From: Calamus simplicifolius
Taxonomy: Eukaryota > Streptophyta > Magnoliopsida > Arecales > Arecaceae
Direction: 5' to 3'
DNA length: 64,000 nt
NCBI GenBank assembly: GCA_900491605.1
Contig: UESW01003902.1
Location: 641,840-705,839, forward strand
A program made the position numbers and the translations under genes. Positions 22,503 through 34,615 of the stretch are shown here, in pieces (within the stretch, counting starts at the first letter, position 1; each line of letters starts with the position of its first letter). The notes beneath the pieces are model-generated. The model saw only the letters and a list, made by a program, of their open reading frames with translations, had not been told where the DNA came from and made no database searches.

Positions 22503-24390
22503 TGTTAGCCTTATATTGATTTTAATGACTACAAAATAATTTAGTATGATACTGATGATCTTATGGATGAGTTAAACAAATTTTAGATGAATCATCAAGA
22601 AGATGGTGTTGCTTCAACCCAAGCTATATTGTGATTCAAAATGAAAGGTATTATAGGTATTGTATAAATATGCTTGTAGTGATTAAATTATTTTTCAATG
22701 AACTTGAATTTCGTAATCACTGAATGATTTTAATATGTTTTATGTTCTACGGTTCTCTTGATAAAATGACTATCAAGTTTAATTATATTTGTATTATCTT
22801 GAACTGGATTCAATTATCTTACAAGTTCCTATTTATAATTCTATAATATTTTGAATCATTAGTGGATTTTATCCTTAAGCTGCCTATATTCGGTTTGCCT
22901 TCGGATTAGATACATGTTGCTTGAATCTTGGGTTGCCAATCTCTTGATTTGGAATATCAGATTCTGTTACCTTTGGTTTGCCTTTGGTTGCTGGCTTACT
23001 TGCTTGCATGTATTTATTATCTAACAGCTGATTCCTTATGTTAGGATTTTGGGAATGCCCTGTCACTTCAAAAATTGGAATGTTGGTTTTATACTTTGGC
23101 ATGCCAATTTTCTTTATGCTTCGGCTGATTCCCTATTGCTCCAAATTGGAATGCTGGTTTTAACATTTGGCATGCTAATTTTTCTAAGGCCTCTGCTTAG
23201 CTCTCTGTACTCATTTTCTTGGTATGCTAATGTTTGAAATTAGGATGCTAATTTTGAACTAACTTCTGTTGGCTCCCTATGCATTACTTTTTAGCATGCT
23301 AGACTTTGGATTTTGGAATGCCAATTTTACGAAGCCTTCTATTTTTCTCCCTGGCTGATTTCTTAACCAAAATATTGGTATGCTAATTTGGATGGCTGGC
23401 TTGCTACTTTTGAAATATAGGCTGCCAATTTGATTGCTTAACCTACCAACTTTTCCTCTGCTTGTCATTTTCGTGGATTTGGAATAAATTTTTCATGGCA
23501 CTCAGACAGTTCCAATCTTTGCTCTCTCTCTATCTCTCTCTCTCTCTCTCTCATTCCATTTCATAACAGTAATGTAATAGCTATATTTTTTCTTGTTGAT
23601 TATATATTGAGCTATTGATTAGTTATTTTTGAGCAAGAAAAGAGCAGAAAAAGAAAGAGAAAAAGAGTAAAAAATAGAGAAAAAAATCTATGAAAAATCG
23701 TGTAGAAAAAGAGAAAAATATCATTTGAAAGAGAGATTTAATTATTCTTGGTTTATTGAAGAATTATATTCATTGTTTCAAAGCCACTTGAGCTCATTTA
23801 TTTTTTATTCTTGTGGTGGTGATTAAAGCTCCGACAACCCTCTTTGAAGAGCATTCAAGCTTTAATCAAAGGTTTCATCATTGCTCCAACGTGCTCAAAG
23901 GAAGAAGCCATCTTGAGAAGTGTTCTTCAATATTTGCTAAGTATTTCTTATTGAATATCTGCTCATTTATTAGGAGCTTATTGTATTAACTTGATACTAT
24001 TGTGCTTGATCTTGTAAGGCTCGCTTGTGTCCAAAAATAAGTGTGTAAGGTTTCCTTGCACCCGTAAATAAAAAGACTAGCTTGGAGGGCTAGTGTGTAA
24101 GGCTTGCTTGTGCCCGTAAACAAGTTTGCTAGCCAGATTGGCTAGTGATGATAGTAAAACTCACAATAAGTTTTTGGGGAGTGGATGTAGGTGCAGGGTT
24201 GGTACCGAACCACTATAAATATTGTGTGTTTGGTTGTGATTTTATTTGCGATTGATTGCATATTATCTGCATCGCACAACACTTGCTTTAATTATGAAAA
24301 ATATTTAAATACACATACTTGCTAGTTAGTTAATTAATTTTTGAGAAACCCAATTCATCCTTCCTCTTGGATTGCTATATCTAGGCAACA
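22503..24390 (+). mobile_element. Solo LTR of a SIRE-like copia element, with target duplication
   Basis: It starts TGTTAGCC and ends GGCAACA, and is flanked by the exact duplication AAGCT (22498-22502 and 24391-24395). No internal retrotransposon coding sequence is present, so it arose by recombination between two LTRs. The stretch GGAGTGGATGTAGGTGC and the ending AAACCCAATTCATCC match the LTR at 11671-13120. A CT microsatellite lies at 23521-23552. Variants of the words TTTGGCATGCTAATTTT and TTGGAATGCTGGTTTT recur between about 23050 and 23420. Confidence 0.9.
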
Positions 24391-24395
24391 AAGCT

Positions 24396-25140
24396 AAAAA
24401 GCCAAAAATATATTCCTAATTTCTAATTAAATTCTAAATCATGTAATATGAATTCCTAAATGAAATAGATGTAAAATTTTTATAAAAAACACATTAATAT
24501 GGACTATGGAATAGCATATTTGTAATTTTATAGAAATTTGTTAGCATTGGCGTATCTTTCATAATTAGCTCAAAAATTCTTCATTGCATCTTCATTTTTA
24601 AATTATTCAAGATATGTAAGAAAATTAAATCGATACCAAACATTCTAAAAATAATTTACTTAAAAGCATAAATTATATTGTTGTCCGTGAAACTTAATAT
24701 TTAGACTAATGCATGTTAAATTATCTTTTATAATGTGGCAATAAATAAACTTAAAAATTTAAGCTTATCAGGCACTTGCAAATAAAGTGAAATCGTTTTA
24801 CTTTGATATCAAAATTTGATGTAGGATGAAAGCCTAAGATTCTGATCTTGTATTAGATTTGGTATTAAAGCCCACGACACCACATTAGATTTTAGTATCA
24901 TGACCTAAAATTTTTTTAATATTACATCAAATCTGGCATCCAAATCCATGATCTCTCTAATCCTGTATCATATTTAGTATCAGAGCCTAATGTCCTACGG
25001 CAATGAGCAGCTTGACCCATTTTCTCTTTTTTTTTCTTGTTCTTTCCTTCTTTTTCCTTTTTCCACTTTTTCTTCTCAAGTCAGTTAGATTGCTAAATAA
25101 CTAAGCACCTCTTCCTCGTATTTCAATCAACAAGGCCATG
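24396..25140. other. AT-rich intergenic DNA, no gene recognised
   Basis: No open frame of note is present. Short phrases such as GATTTGGTATTAAAGCC and ATATTTAGTATCAGAGCC recur between 24840 and 24990, suggesting a small decayed repeat. The stretch ends at the CACTA target duplication ATG. Confidence 0.5.
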
Positions 25141-25154
25141 CACTACAAGAGAAA

Positions 25155-25660
25155 AAAATATTGCGACGTCCAAATAAGTCGCTAATGCGTCGCTAAATTA
25201 AACATGCATTTGCGACACAATGACGGCGTCGCTCAGATGATCGTCGCAGTCTCAATTTGTCGTAATTGCATCGCTTCACAGTGACTCTCTGCAACGCAGC
25301 AATGCGTCGCAATATTGCGACGCATCATAAATACGTCGCTAAATTTAAAACTAATTTTTAATATTTAATAATAATATTTTAGATATAGTAGCGACGCAAT
25401 TTGAGTCGCTAATACGTCGCTAATTAAATTTTTTTTAAAATATTGCGACGCCAGGTCATTGCATCACAATATTTAATAATAATATTTTAGATATATTAGC
25501 GACGCAATGTGAGTCGCTAATGCGTCGCTAATTAAATTTTTTTTAAAATATTGCGATTCTAGGTCATTGCATCGTAATATTTAATAATAATATTTTAAAA
25601 ATATTAGTGATGCAATTTTAGTCACTAATGCGTCGCTAATTATTTTTTTAAAAAAAAAAA
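25155..25660. repeat. Left subterminal repeats of the CACTA element
   Basis: Many copies of GCGACGCAATTTGAGTCGC and GCGTCGCTAATTAAATTTT stand in both orientations. A longer unit of about 120 bases recurs from about 25370. In this superfamily, subterminal repeats are the binding sites for the TNPA-type protein. Confidence 0.85.
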
Positions 25661-25828
25661 ATATTAAAAATTAAAACGGTTAATACAATTTCGTTATATT
25701 TAAATATTGATCGAAACATTCTTCACTCATATTGATCCAAACAATAATCATTCAATTTCTAAAAATAATTAATATATTAAAATTTTGAAGTTTTCATGTA
25801 TAAAATATAAAAAGTAAAAAAAAATGCA

Positions 25829-27336
25829 TCAAGAATCCGTGCGATCACGTGGAGGCTGGGAACCCTGCGACAGGCGGCTAACCATATCCTGCAACTGACG
25901 CATCTGATCTCGCACGTCTACAAGCTCCTGCTGATGGCCTCGCATACGCTGCTCGAACTCGTGCTCGAACTCCTGCCGAACCTCCTGACGAACGTCCTAC
26001 CGAACCTCCTCCGTAATAGATCTTTGAATGTCGTCTAAATGTTCGGCAGGAATATCACCAGAATATCGCGAGCTGGAGGCCTGATGGGGAAAATATGCAG
26101 AAGCTCTAGTGCCCAGACCATAGACCCTGCGGTCTCGCGGCTGGGCACCAACAGCCTCCAAAACATACGTCGACTCTCCTCTGCTGAGAGTTCGATGAGC
26201 GTCTCCCCATCAGTGGAGTCGACCTGCGATGCCTGGGAGCGAAGCTCCTCGACTCGTGTCTTTGAATTATAAAATCAACAATAAATGAATCAATAAATTC
26301 TCTAAATAAAATTTTAAAAATTAAATAGATACTACATAAAGCTAATTTCTTACCGCAACCTCCCGTGATCGCGTATCGACCCAGGAACCGTCCCTCCTGG
26401 TATGTGTCGCTCTGAATAGACGAAACTCACCAGGATCTCCGCCCTCCTGCTCATACTATAACAATAAAAAAATTGATATTAATGCAAATATTTGTAAATA
26501 ACTAAATTAGTAATTAAATTATTATATTTTGTTACCATACAACGTATGTGCTCCTGAATCGAAATGGAGCCCGAAGTGTGGCGGGAGAGACCCATACCAG
26601 GACCGCCCCTCTCAGATCGGCGGTTTGTGCTGGCTAATGCGGACCTCCTGCGCCAGCCATCGGACTGCTAGGCCTGCTGCCACACGTACCAAATACCCTA
26701 TGGCACATGCGCAGGATGCTGACCCGATGACCTCCAACGATGAAGCATGTCAGAGTATCGGCGTCCCGTAAGAGCCTCCCATGCTGCCCTAATGGCATCA
26801 TGGCTAGCAGGATCCCACGTAAACTTTTTCTGCATTAAAATAAACAGTTAGTTTCAGAATTTATTAAGATTAAGAAATTTTATATCAGTGATAAATTGTA
26901 TTTAATAAGTTTATATGAAACTCTGAAAATAAAACTCACTCGTGGTTGCAGATACGTGGCGCCAATCGTAGCCACTGGGATATGCACGCCTCTGAAATAC
27001 GGAGCTAATGTGGCTGGATACATGATGCTGCTCAATAAATCTGTTAAAAAATGTATGTTTATAAGTAATTGACTTAAAAACATAAACATATTTTTAATTA
27101 GTATATACTTACAGCCCATGAGCATCCAATCGAAGTACGGTGCGGCCGATAGTGGAAGAACTCTTGGAGGTATGTACCGATCGGCTGGATGGTAATACCA
27201 ATGCAGGATCACCCGAAGGCTGTGCGATGTATGGAGATCTGAACTCTCTATCTCCAAAGCTCGTGTGATCTGATGCAGCAGGGCTACGTCCATGCTCACT
27301 CTGTATGTCGTCGGTAGATCTACCTCTGCCCGTCAT
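25829..27336 (-). pseudogene. Ptta/En-Spm (TNPA-like) transposase gene, decayed
   Basis: The best exon (about 26835 to 26535) reads KKFTWDPASHDAIRAAWEAL, then RRYSDMLHRWR and GSISIQEHIRCM. This matches the plant Ptta/En/Spm transposase domain (PF03004-like). It has in-frame TAG codons after QHPAHVP and after WQQA. The next exon (about 26459 to 26353) reads EQEGGDPGEFRLFRATHTRR and is bounded by splice-like sites. The last exon ends in a Gln/Arg-rich coiled-coil tail (DVRDQMRQLQDMVSRL) with a stop at 25829; a frameshift near 26160 and a TAG near 25998 interrupt it. A likely first exon starts at 27336 (MTGRGRSTDDIQSEHGRSPA). Such proteins bind subterminal repeats. Confidence 0.75.
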
Positions 27337-27403
27337 ACTAAAAATACTAAAGATTCACACAATTAAATTATGATTAATGATTGACTATGTAAAAATTTAA
27401 CAC

Positions 27404-30023
27404 TTATAAAATAAAGTTGAATTTAAAAAAACCTCTATGTTTAATCGGTGTTATTTGTTTCGTGAAATGTTGGTTCAACATCTGATGCCGTATCGGACTG
27501 CGATTCAGTTTCATTATCATCGGAAGAAAACCGAACATTGCATCCTCAATTTCTTGGACATCACCATTTGGATCTCTAAGTGATGTTTCAGGAACCCTTG
27601 TATCGTCCTCAATTGCATGCATTTCCATCTCATCCTCTTGAAATGCAGGGCACTCGGCTGATTGACTTGATGAACTCTCCTCTAATATGATTGTTGAACG
27701 TGGAACGATTTTAGAAACAACCCACCAATCTCTCTTGTCGTTGCGCAAACTTGGATATCCATAGTAAAACACTTGCTGAGCTTGGGATGCAAGGATGAAT
27801 GGGTCATATTTCTGCAATCTTCGTCGATGGTTCACTTCAACCAAATTGTAGTCATTATGAACCCTTTTACCCACAAGAACTGTTGGATCGAACTAATCGC
27901 AATGAAATAATACGGTTCATTTCATAGGCCAACCGGGATATTCAACTTCAACCACCTCTACTAACTTTCCGTAATAATCCTGCATATTTGCTCCAACACT
28001 TTCTCCTTTAACACACACGCCCCAGTTCTGCGTGCCTCTTGAAGCTGCTAATCGTTCAATCTGAAATTGTACCCATTAACAAAATAGCCAGTAGAGGTTG
28101 TTACGGTCTTTAATGGCCATTGCGATAGACATTTAATGAAAATATTGTCGGTTGTGGACCATGGACCATTTACCTATAAATTAATAAGCTATTCACAACC
28201 AATTCAAAAAATAAAAGCCATTATTGAAATTAATCGAGTGATACTACTTACAAATTCATAAAACCAGTAAGCGAACTCCGTTTCTAACTTCTGCCCAATT
28301 GCAACTTGACTGATGTCGGGATTCATCTATCGTTGTCTATCACAATACATCCTTATGGGATGATAAGGATTAAACTTATGTTAGCAATTAAATATTATGG
28401 TATATTGTAATTTAAATTAGAAGTTTCAATTAAGCATTGAAGTATACACTTATTTAATATATGGATCGACTTCTCTACAGTTCATTAGGATGTAATAATG
28501 TGTTGCATTATACTCCATATCGCTAAGATTTCTTGACTTCTGCCCCCCAAATGAACGGCCGATACCTTTAAAATTGATATTCTACCGTCATTAGGTTCTT
28601 CTTCGTCCACACATACGTCATCGTTACGACCAAGATTTTGGCTCCTCGTGTGGACGTGACCCTCAAAGTAATGCGAGGCAAAAGCTGAAACTTCTTCGAC
28701 CAAGTGTGCATTGCATATAGAACCTTCAACCCTTGCCTTATTACGCACATTATTTTTTAACTTCTTAAGGTACCTATATGTAAAGTTGAGGCAAAAAATT
28801 AACCAATTTTCTCGCAATAAAATAATATTTGAAATGTCAATATATCTTAATGATGCATATATTTACCTCTCGAAAGGATACATCCAGCGATACTGCACGG
28901 GACCAGCTATGCTCGCTTCGTATGGCAAGTGAACCGGTAAATGCTCCGTTGAGTCAAAAAAAACTGGAAGGAAATATTCGCTCCAGCTTGCATAAAATAA
29001 TTGGAATTTTCTTCTCAAGCCTTTCCATGGATGCAGAAGTAAAGACTGCGGCAGATAACTCCTTGAAAACAAGCTGAGCTCCGTCAATGCCTTCCAGACA
29101 TGTTGCGGAAGCAACTCACAAAAGCTATAGGCAATAACCGTTGCATGAAAATATGGCAGTCGTGACTCTTCATGCCGAACAACTTGAGCTTATGCATGTC
29201 CATACACCTACCGATATTTGAGGCATAACCATATAAAAATTTTAACCCTCTAAGCCAGTTACATAAAACTTCTCGTGAATTTCTGTCAAGAGTGTAACAG
29301 GCTTTAGGATAGGTCCCGTCGGCACTCCTCCTCAAATCACCTCTTCTGCAATACTGATTAAGTTCTTCTCCTGACTTTGCAGTGTCTTTGGTTCTTCCAG
29401 GATGTTTAGCATCGTGTTAAATATGTTATCAAAGAAATTTTTCTCGATATGCATAACATCCAAGTTGTGTCAGATGAGATTTGTGCTCCAATACTGCAAA
29501 TCCCAAAATATGCTCCTCTTCTTTCAGTTATGTTCTTTACATATACGGCCATTTATTCTATCTACATCGGGTTCCCAAGCATACCTCAACCCCAAATGCT
29601 CTATAGTATCAAATATATCCGTGCCGGACCTAACCGGTTCGCAAATTTTGTGACTGCTTTGTTCTTCCGAAAGGAAGTCAAGTTACGCCTGTAAGGATGA
29701 TTTGGAGGCAAGAACTTCCTATGATTATCAAACCATGACTGCTTACCACTCTTCTGCAATGTAAATGCATCTGAATCATACATGCAATGGGGGCATGCCA
29801 GACGTCCAGCAGTGCTCCAACCAGACAACATTGCATATGCCGGAAAGTCACTTATTGTCCACATCAAAGCAGCTCTCATGATGAAATTCTGTTTCATAGA
29901 AATGTCGTAGGCTAGGACTCCTGTTTCCCACAATATTTTCAATTCAGCCATCAACGGTTGTAGGAAGACATCAATCTTTTCCTTTGGATTTGATGGTCCT
30001 GGAACCAAAACTGTCAAAAACAT
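27404..30023 (-). pseudogene. TNP2-like CACTA transposase, N-terminally truncated and interrupted
   Basis: Reading leftwards, the TNP2 catalytic-domain family is recognisable from 30023 (RAALMWTISDFPAYAMLSGW, SWFDNHRKFLPPNHPYRRN). A central stretch follows (GMKSHDCHIFMQRLLPIAF), then a DUF4218-like part (HLPVHLPYEASIAGPVQYRW, then RYLKKLKNNVRNKARVEGS). A DUF4216-like part comes last (VHNDYNLVEVNHRRRLQKYD, then DPFILASQAQQVFYYGYPS). The parts lie in different frames, and at least one former Trp codon is a stop (VLFHCD-stop-FDP, near 27890). The N-terminal half of the usual protein, with the transposase-associated zinc domain, is absent. The GC-rich minisatellite stands in its place, immediately upstream at 30040. 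Confidence 0.85.
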
Positions 30024-30039
30024 TGCAGAATACCGGAGA

Positions 30040-30600
30040 CCATGGCCGAAGAAGACGAAGGGGGGGGGGTGGGCCTGTTATACTTTTTTTGGTGGCCTAG
30101 CCACCGTGGCCAGGCCACGGCCGACCACAGCAGCGGTCGTGGCCGGAGAAGACCAAGGGGGGGAACCCCCCCCCTGTTATACTTTTTTTGTGTGGCCAGG
30201 CCACCGTGGCCAGGCCACGGCCGGCCACGGCAGCGGCCGTGGCCGGAGAAGACGGCCACGGCCGTGGCCATGGCCGGAGAAGACGGCACGGCCGTGGCCA
30301 TGGCCGGAGAAGACGAAGGGGGGGTGGGGAAAACCCCCCTAGCTGTTAATTTTTTTTGGTGGCCTGGCCACCGTGGCCAGGCCACGGCAGCAGCCGTGGC
30401 CAGAGAAAATGGCCACGGCAGTGGCCGTGCCGGAGAAAACGGCCACGGCCGTGGCCATGGCCGGAGAAGACCAAGGGGGGTGGGGAAAACCCCCCTAGCT
30501 GTTATTTTTTTTTGGTGGCCTGGCCACCGTGGCCAGGCCATGGCCGGCCACGGCAGCGGCCGTGGCCGTGGCCGGAACCTAGTTTTCTTTAAAAAAAATT
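30040..30600. repeat. GC-rich palindromic minisatellite
   Basis: Four irregular units each contain GGCCACCGTGGCCAGGCCA, runs of GGCCACGGCCGTGGCC and GGAGAAGACGAAGGGGGG, and a TTTTTTTGGTGG linker. Runs of GGCC and CCATGG make it strongly self-complementary. It gives long Pro/Trp/Ala or Gly/Arg open frames on both strands that are not genes. It adjoins the broken upstream end of the TNP2-like gene. Confidence 0.85.
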
Positions 30601-30769
30601 TGAGGAGGAGGGGGGGCTTACCTTGGTCGAGCGGGGACGCCGCCGGAGTGGGGGGAGCTGTCGCCAGGGGAGAGGACGGGGGGAGCCGAAGGAGCGGACG
30701 GCAGCGGTTAGGGTAAGAAGAGGAAGAAGAAGAGAAGCAGGGGGGCCGGCTCGATAGAGATAATATAGT

Positions 30770-32030
30770 AGTGATTAGCGACGCAAATTTGCATCGCTAA
30801 TCACTCGCTATTTTTTTTTAAATTTATTATGGATTAGCGACGCGTTATCGCGTCGCTAATCCATCGTTAATTTGGCCTTTTATTATTTTATGCAAAACTT
30901 AGCGACGCATCTAATTGCATCGCTAATGAGTTGCTAATTTGGCGCCAATGTCCGACGAAAAAACTATTTTTATTTTCTAAGAAATTGCGTCGCTAATGCG
31001 TCGCAATATTTTTTTAATAATTATAACTAATAAAAATTATATTTTTTGAAAATAATTGCGATGCATATATTGCATCGCAATATTTTTTTATAATTTTTTT
31101 ATTACATTTATTTTTCTAAAAAATATTGCGATGTAATATATGCGTCGTAATATTAAAAATTATTTTCTCTGGGAAAACTATTTATTTTTTAAGAAATTAC
31201 GTCGCTAATGCGTCGCAATATTCTTTTAATAATTATAACTGAAAAAATTATATTTTCTAAAAATAATTGCGACGCATATATTGCATTGCAATTTTTTTTA
31301 AAATTTTTTTATTACATTTATTTTTCTAAAAAATATTGCGACGCAATATATGCGTCGCAATATTAAAAATTATTTTCTCTCAGAAAACTAGTTTATTTTC
31401 TAGGAAATTGCGTCGCTAATGCATCGCAATATTTTTTTAATAATTATAACTGATAAAAATATATTTTCTAAAAATAATTGCGGTGCATATATTGCATCGC
31501 AATGGTTTTTTTTAAATTTTTTTATTACATTTATTTTCTAAAAAATATTGCGACGCAGTATATGTGTCACAATATTAAAAATTGTTTTCTCTAGGAAAAC
31601 TATTTTTTTCTAGGAAATTGCATCGCTAATGCATCGCAATATTTTTTAAATAATTATATTTGATAAAAATTATATTTTCTGTAAATAATTGTGATGCATA
31701 TATTGCGTCGCAATGTTTTATTTTTAAATTTATTTATTACTTTAATTTTTCAATTTAATATTGCGATGCAATAATTGCGTCGCAATATTAAAATTTATTT
31801 TCTTTGAAAAATTATTTTTATTTTCTGGAAAAATGTGTCGCTAATGCGTCGCAATATTTTTTAAATAATTATAACTGATAAAAATTATATTTTTTGAAAA
31901 TAATTGCGATGCAAATATTGCGTCGCAAATATTTTATTTTGAAATTTTTTTACAACATTTTTTTTCTAAAAATCATTGCGATGCAATATATGCGTCGCAA
32001 TTTTAGTATTTTTAAAATATTGCGGGTTCA
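30770..32030. repeat. Internal block of CACTA subterminal-type repeats
   Basis: Units of about 220 bases alternate GCGTCGCTAATGCGTCGCAA with TTGCGATGCATATATTGCGT and AT-rich spacers. They use the same words as the outer subterminal blocks. This may be the original 5' end region of the element, later separated from its terminus by captured DNA. Confidence 0.8.
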
Positions 32031-32589
32031 TCCACGCGTTCGGCACGCGATCATGCATATCTTGCTTCGTCGCCACGACAAACTTGACCACCTCGGCGAA
32101 CTTGGTCGCAAGATTGTATCTGATGACCCAGCAAGCGTTGCAGCGCCTGCACTGAACTTCGCTGTTGATCTCTGTGATGTTTAGGGGAGAAGGTCGACGA
32201 GGGAGTGGACGGTGGCGCGGTGGTCGGTTGCCCACGGGAAAGGAGGAACGACGGTATTGGATTTGTCGGCGCGGCGGGGACCTTAGGAGCGGTTGCTACG
32301 GGCGCGAAGCTAGTGGACTGGTGGCACTAACGGCGGTGGGGGCGGCGGCGGCAAAGGGGCCGGAGGTGAAGCGGGGGAGAATAAGAGGTGGCTGCTGGGC
32401 AAGGGGAGGAGATGAGAGGTGTTGCGGTTGTGGTGGCAGTGGCGGCGGCGGTGGGGGAGGGGACGGAAGGGAAGGGAACCTGGTGTTTAGAAGTGTAAGG
32501 CTGCGGCAATTGGGAGGAGAGAGGCAGAGGGCGAGAGGATCGTCGTCTTGGTTCTCGCTATGCTTCCTCTTTCGGTTTGTTTCGTCCAT
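32022..32589 (-). pseudogene. Captured host-gene fragment, DUF7086-like, broken
   Basis: On the minus strand a frame starts MDETNRKRKHSENQDDDPLA, passes a Pro-rich stretch and breaks. After frame changes come FPWATDHRATVHSLVDLL (about 32243-32190) and EVQCRRCNACWVIRYNL with AMHDRVPNAWMNP-like residues (about 32170-32028). This order (KRK-rich start, FPWAT-RATVHSL, then a Cys pair and MHDRAP-WMNP) is what I know from plant DUF7086 proteins, whose role is unknown. The fragment stops at WMNP exactly where the subterminal repeats start. At least one TAA and two frame shifts interrupt it. I infer capture of a host gene by the CACTA element. The family name rests on recall and not on a search. Confidence 0.6.
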
Positions 32590-33808
32590 GATGGCTCTTC
32601 AAGAGAATGAACAGCAAACAAGACACAACCGGAAATAACGAAGAGTAATTAGCGTTAAGGTTAGGGTTCAAGAGGCTTGGAGGAGGAGGAGGATGATGAT
32701 TAGCGTTCTTGAAAGAGGGAGTAACAAGAGAAAAAACGGAAAGATTTGTGTTCTTGAAAGAGAAGGAAATAAGAGGAAAGATCTCAGACCATCACGATGG
32801 ATCCGATCGGCGACGATCCGACGGTTGTGATCGATCGAAGCCATGATCGATCCCGGTCGGCGACGACCGATCTCGGACCATTACGATTGATCCGATTGGT
32901 GACGATCCGACGGTTGCGATCGATCGAAGCCATGATCGATCCCGGTTGACGAGATCGATCTTAGACCGTCGCGATCGATCTGATCGGCGATGATCCGACG
33001 GTTGCGATCGATCGAAGCCATGATCGATCCTGGCCGGTGATGATCGATCTAGGACCGTCGCGATCGATCCGATCGGCAATGATCCGATGGTTGCGATCGA
33101 TCGATGCCATGATCGATCCTGGTCGGGGATGACCGATCTCGGACCATCGCGATCGATCTGATCGGCGACGATCCGACGGTTGCGATCGATCGAAGCCATG
33201 ATCGATCCCGATCGGGGATGATCGATCTTGGACCATTGCAATCGATCTGATTGGCGACGATTCGACGGTTGCATCGATCGAAGCCATGATCGATCAGTCG
33301 GTGACGATCGATCTTGGATCGTCGCGATCGATCCAATCGGCGATGATCCGATGGTTGCGATCGATCGAAGCCATGATCGATCCTAGTCGGCGACGATGGA
33401 TCTCGAATCGTCACGATCGATCCGATCGGCGACGATCCGATGGTTGTGATTGATCGAAGCCATGATCGATCCTAGTCGGATGATCGATCTCGGACCGTTG
33501 CGATCGATCCGATCGGCGAAAATCTGATGGTTGCGATCGATCGAAGCAATGATCATCTCGATCGGGGATGATCGATCTCGGACCGTTGTGATCGATCTGA
33601 TCGGCGACGATCCGACGGTTGTGATCGATCGAAGCCATGATCGATCCCGATCGGCGACGATCCGATGGTTGCCATCGATCGAAGCCATGATCGATCCCTG
33701 TCGACGATGACCGATCTTGGACCGTCGCGATCGATCCGATCGGCGACGATCCGATGGTTACGATCGATTGAAGCTATGATCGATCCCAATCGGGGACGAT
33801 CGATCTCG
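32390..33808. repeat. First copy of a 1.4-kb tandem duplication inside the CACTA element
   Basis: The segment from GCTGCTGGGCAAGGGGAGGA to the end of the first 88-bp array is repeated from 33809 (GCTGCTGGGCAGGGGGAGGA) with an offset of about 1416-1418 bases. The copy holds the start of the DUF7086-like fragment plus its upstream sequence and then an 88-bp array. The second array is shorter. Confidence 0.85.
32785..33808. repeat. 88-bp CGATCGATC-rich tandem array, about 11.6 units
   Basis: GAAGCCATGATCGATC recurs at about 32838, 32926, 33014 and 33103, giving a period of 88. Units contain CGATCGATCCGATCGGCGAC and CGACGGTTGCGATCGATCG. Since 88 is one more than a multiple of three, all frames stay open across units; the Asp/Arg/Ser-rich open frames are therefore artefacts. 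Confidence 0.93.
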
Positions 33809-34007
33809 GCTGCTGGGCAGGGGGAGGAGAGGAGAGGTGTTGCGGTTGTGGTGGCAGTGGCGACGGCGGTGGGGGAGGGGACGGAAGGGAAGGGAACCTG
33901 GTGTTTGGAAGTATAAGGCTGCGGCAATTGGGAGGAGAGAGGCAGAGGGCGAGAGGATCGTCGTCTTGGTTCTCGCTGTGCTTCCTCTTTCGGTTTGTTT
34001 TGTCCAT
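33809..34007 (-). pseudogene. Second, shorter copy of the DUF7086-like N-terminal fragment
   Basis: The minus strand reads MDKTNRKRKHSENQDDDPLA and a Pro-rich stretch, nearly identical to 32589-32391. It then runs into the 88-bp array at 33808. It arose with the 1.4-kb duplication. It has no further part of the gene. Confidence 0.7.
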
Positions 34008-34195
34008 GATGGCTCTTCAAGAGAATGAACAGCAAACAAGACACAACCGGAAATAACGAAGAGTAATTAGCGTTAAGGTTAGGGTTCAAGAGGCTTGGAG
34101 GAGGAGGATGATGATTAGCGTTCTTGAAAGAGGGAGTAACAAGAGAGAAAATGGAAAGATTTGTGTTCTTGAAAGAGAAGGAAATAAGAGGAAAG

Positions 34196-34615
34196 ATCTC
34201 GGACCATCGCGATGGATCCGATCTGCGACGATCCGATGGTTGCGATCGATCGAAGCCATGATCGATCCCGGTCAGCGACGACCGATCTCAGACCATTGCG
34301 ATCGATCCGATTGGCGACGATCCGACGGTTGTGATCGATCGAAGCCATGATCGATCCCGGTCGGTGATGATCGATCTCGGACCGTTGCGATCAATCCGAT
34401 CGGCGACGATCCGATGGTTGCGATCGATCGAAGCCATGATCGATCCCGGTCGGTGATGACCGATCTCGGACCGTCGCGATCGATCCGATCAGCGTCGACC
34501 CGATGGTTGTGATCGATCAAAGCCATGATCGATCCCGGTCGGCAACGACCGATCTTGGACCGTTGTGATCGATCCGATCGGCGATGATCCAACGGTTGCG
34601 ATCGATCGAAGCCAG
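34196..34615. repeat. 88-bp CGATCGATC-rich tandem array, second block, about 4.8 units
   Basis: It has the same unit as the array at 32785-33808 and is likewise preceded by GAAATAAGAGGAAAGATCTC. It ends near GATCGATCGAAGCCAGTAG, where a different captured sequence starts. Confidence 0.92.

Noticed and set aside
30014..30716. Open frames of 175 and 224 codons, Pro/Trp- or Gly/Arg-rich
   Set aside because: They lie on the palindromic GC minisatellite, on both strands, with no domain.
31894..32184. Plus-strand frame with RHDKLDHLGELGRKIVSDDP
   Set aside because: The opposite strand of the same bases gives the DUF7086-like Cys pair and MHDR-WMNP motifs, which fit a known family better.
32792..33688. 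Asp/Arg/Ser-rich open frames of 100-160 codons
   Set aside because: They follow the 88-bp CGATCGATC array and shift frame with each unit. They are products of a tandem repeat and not proteins.
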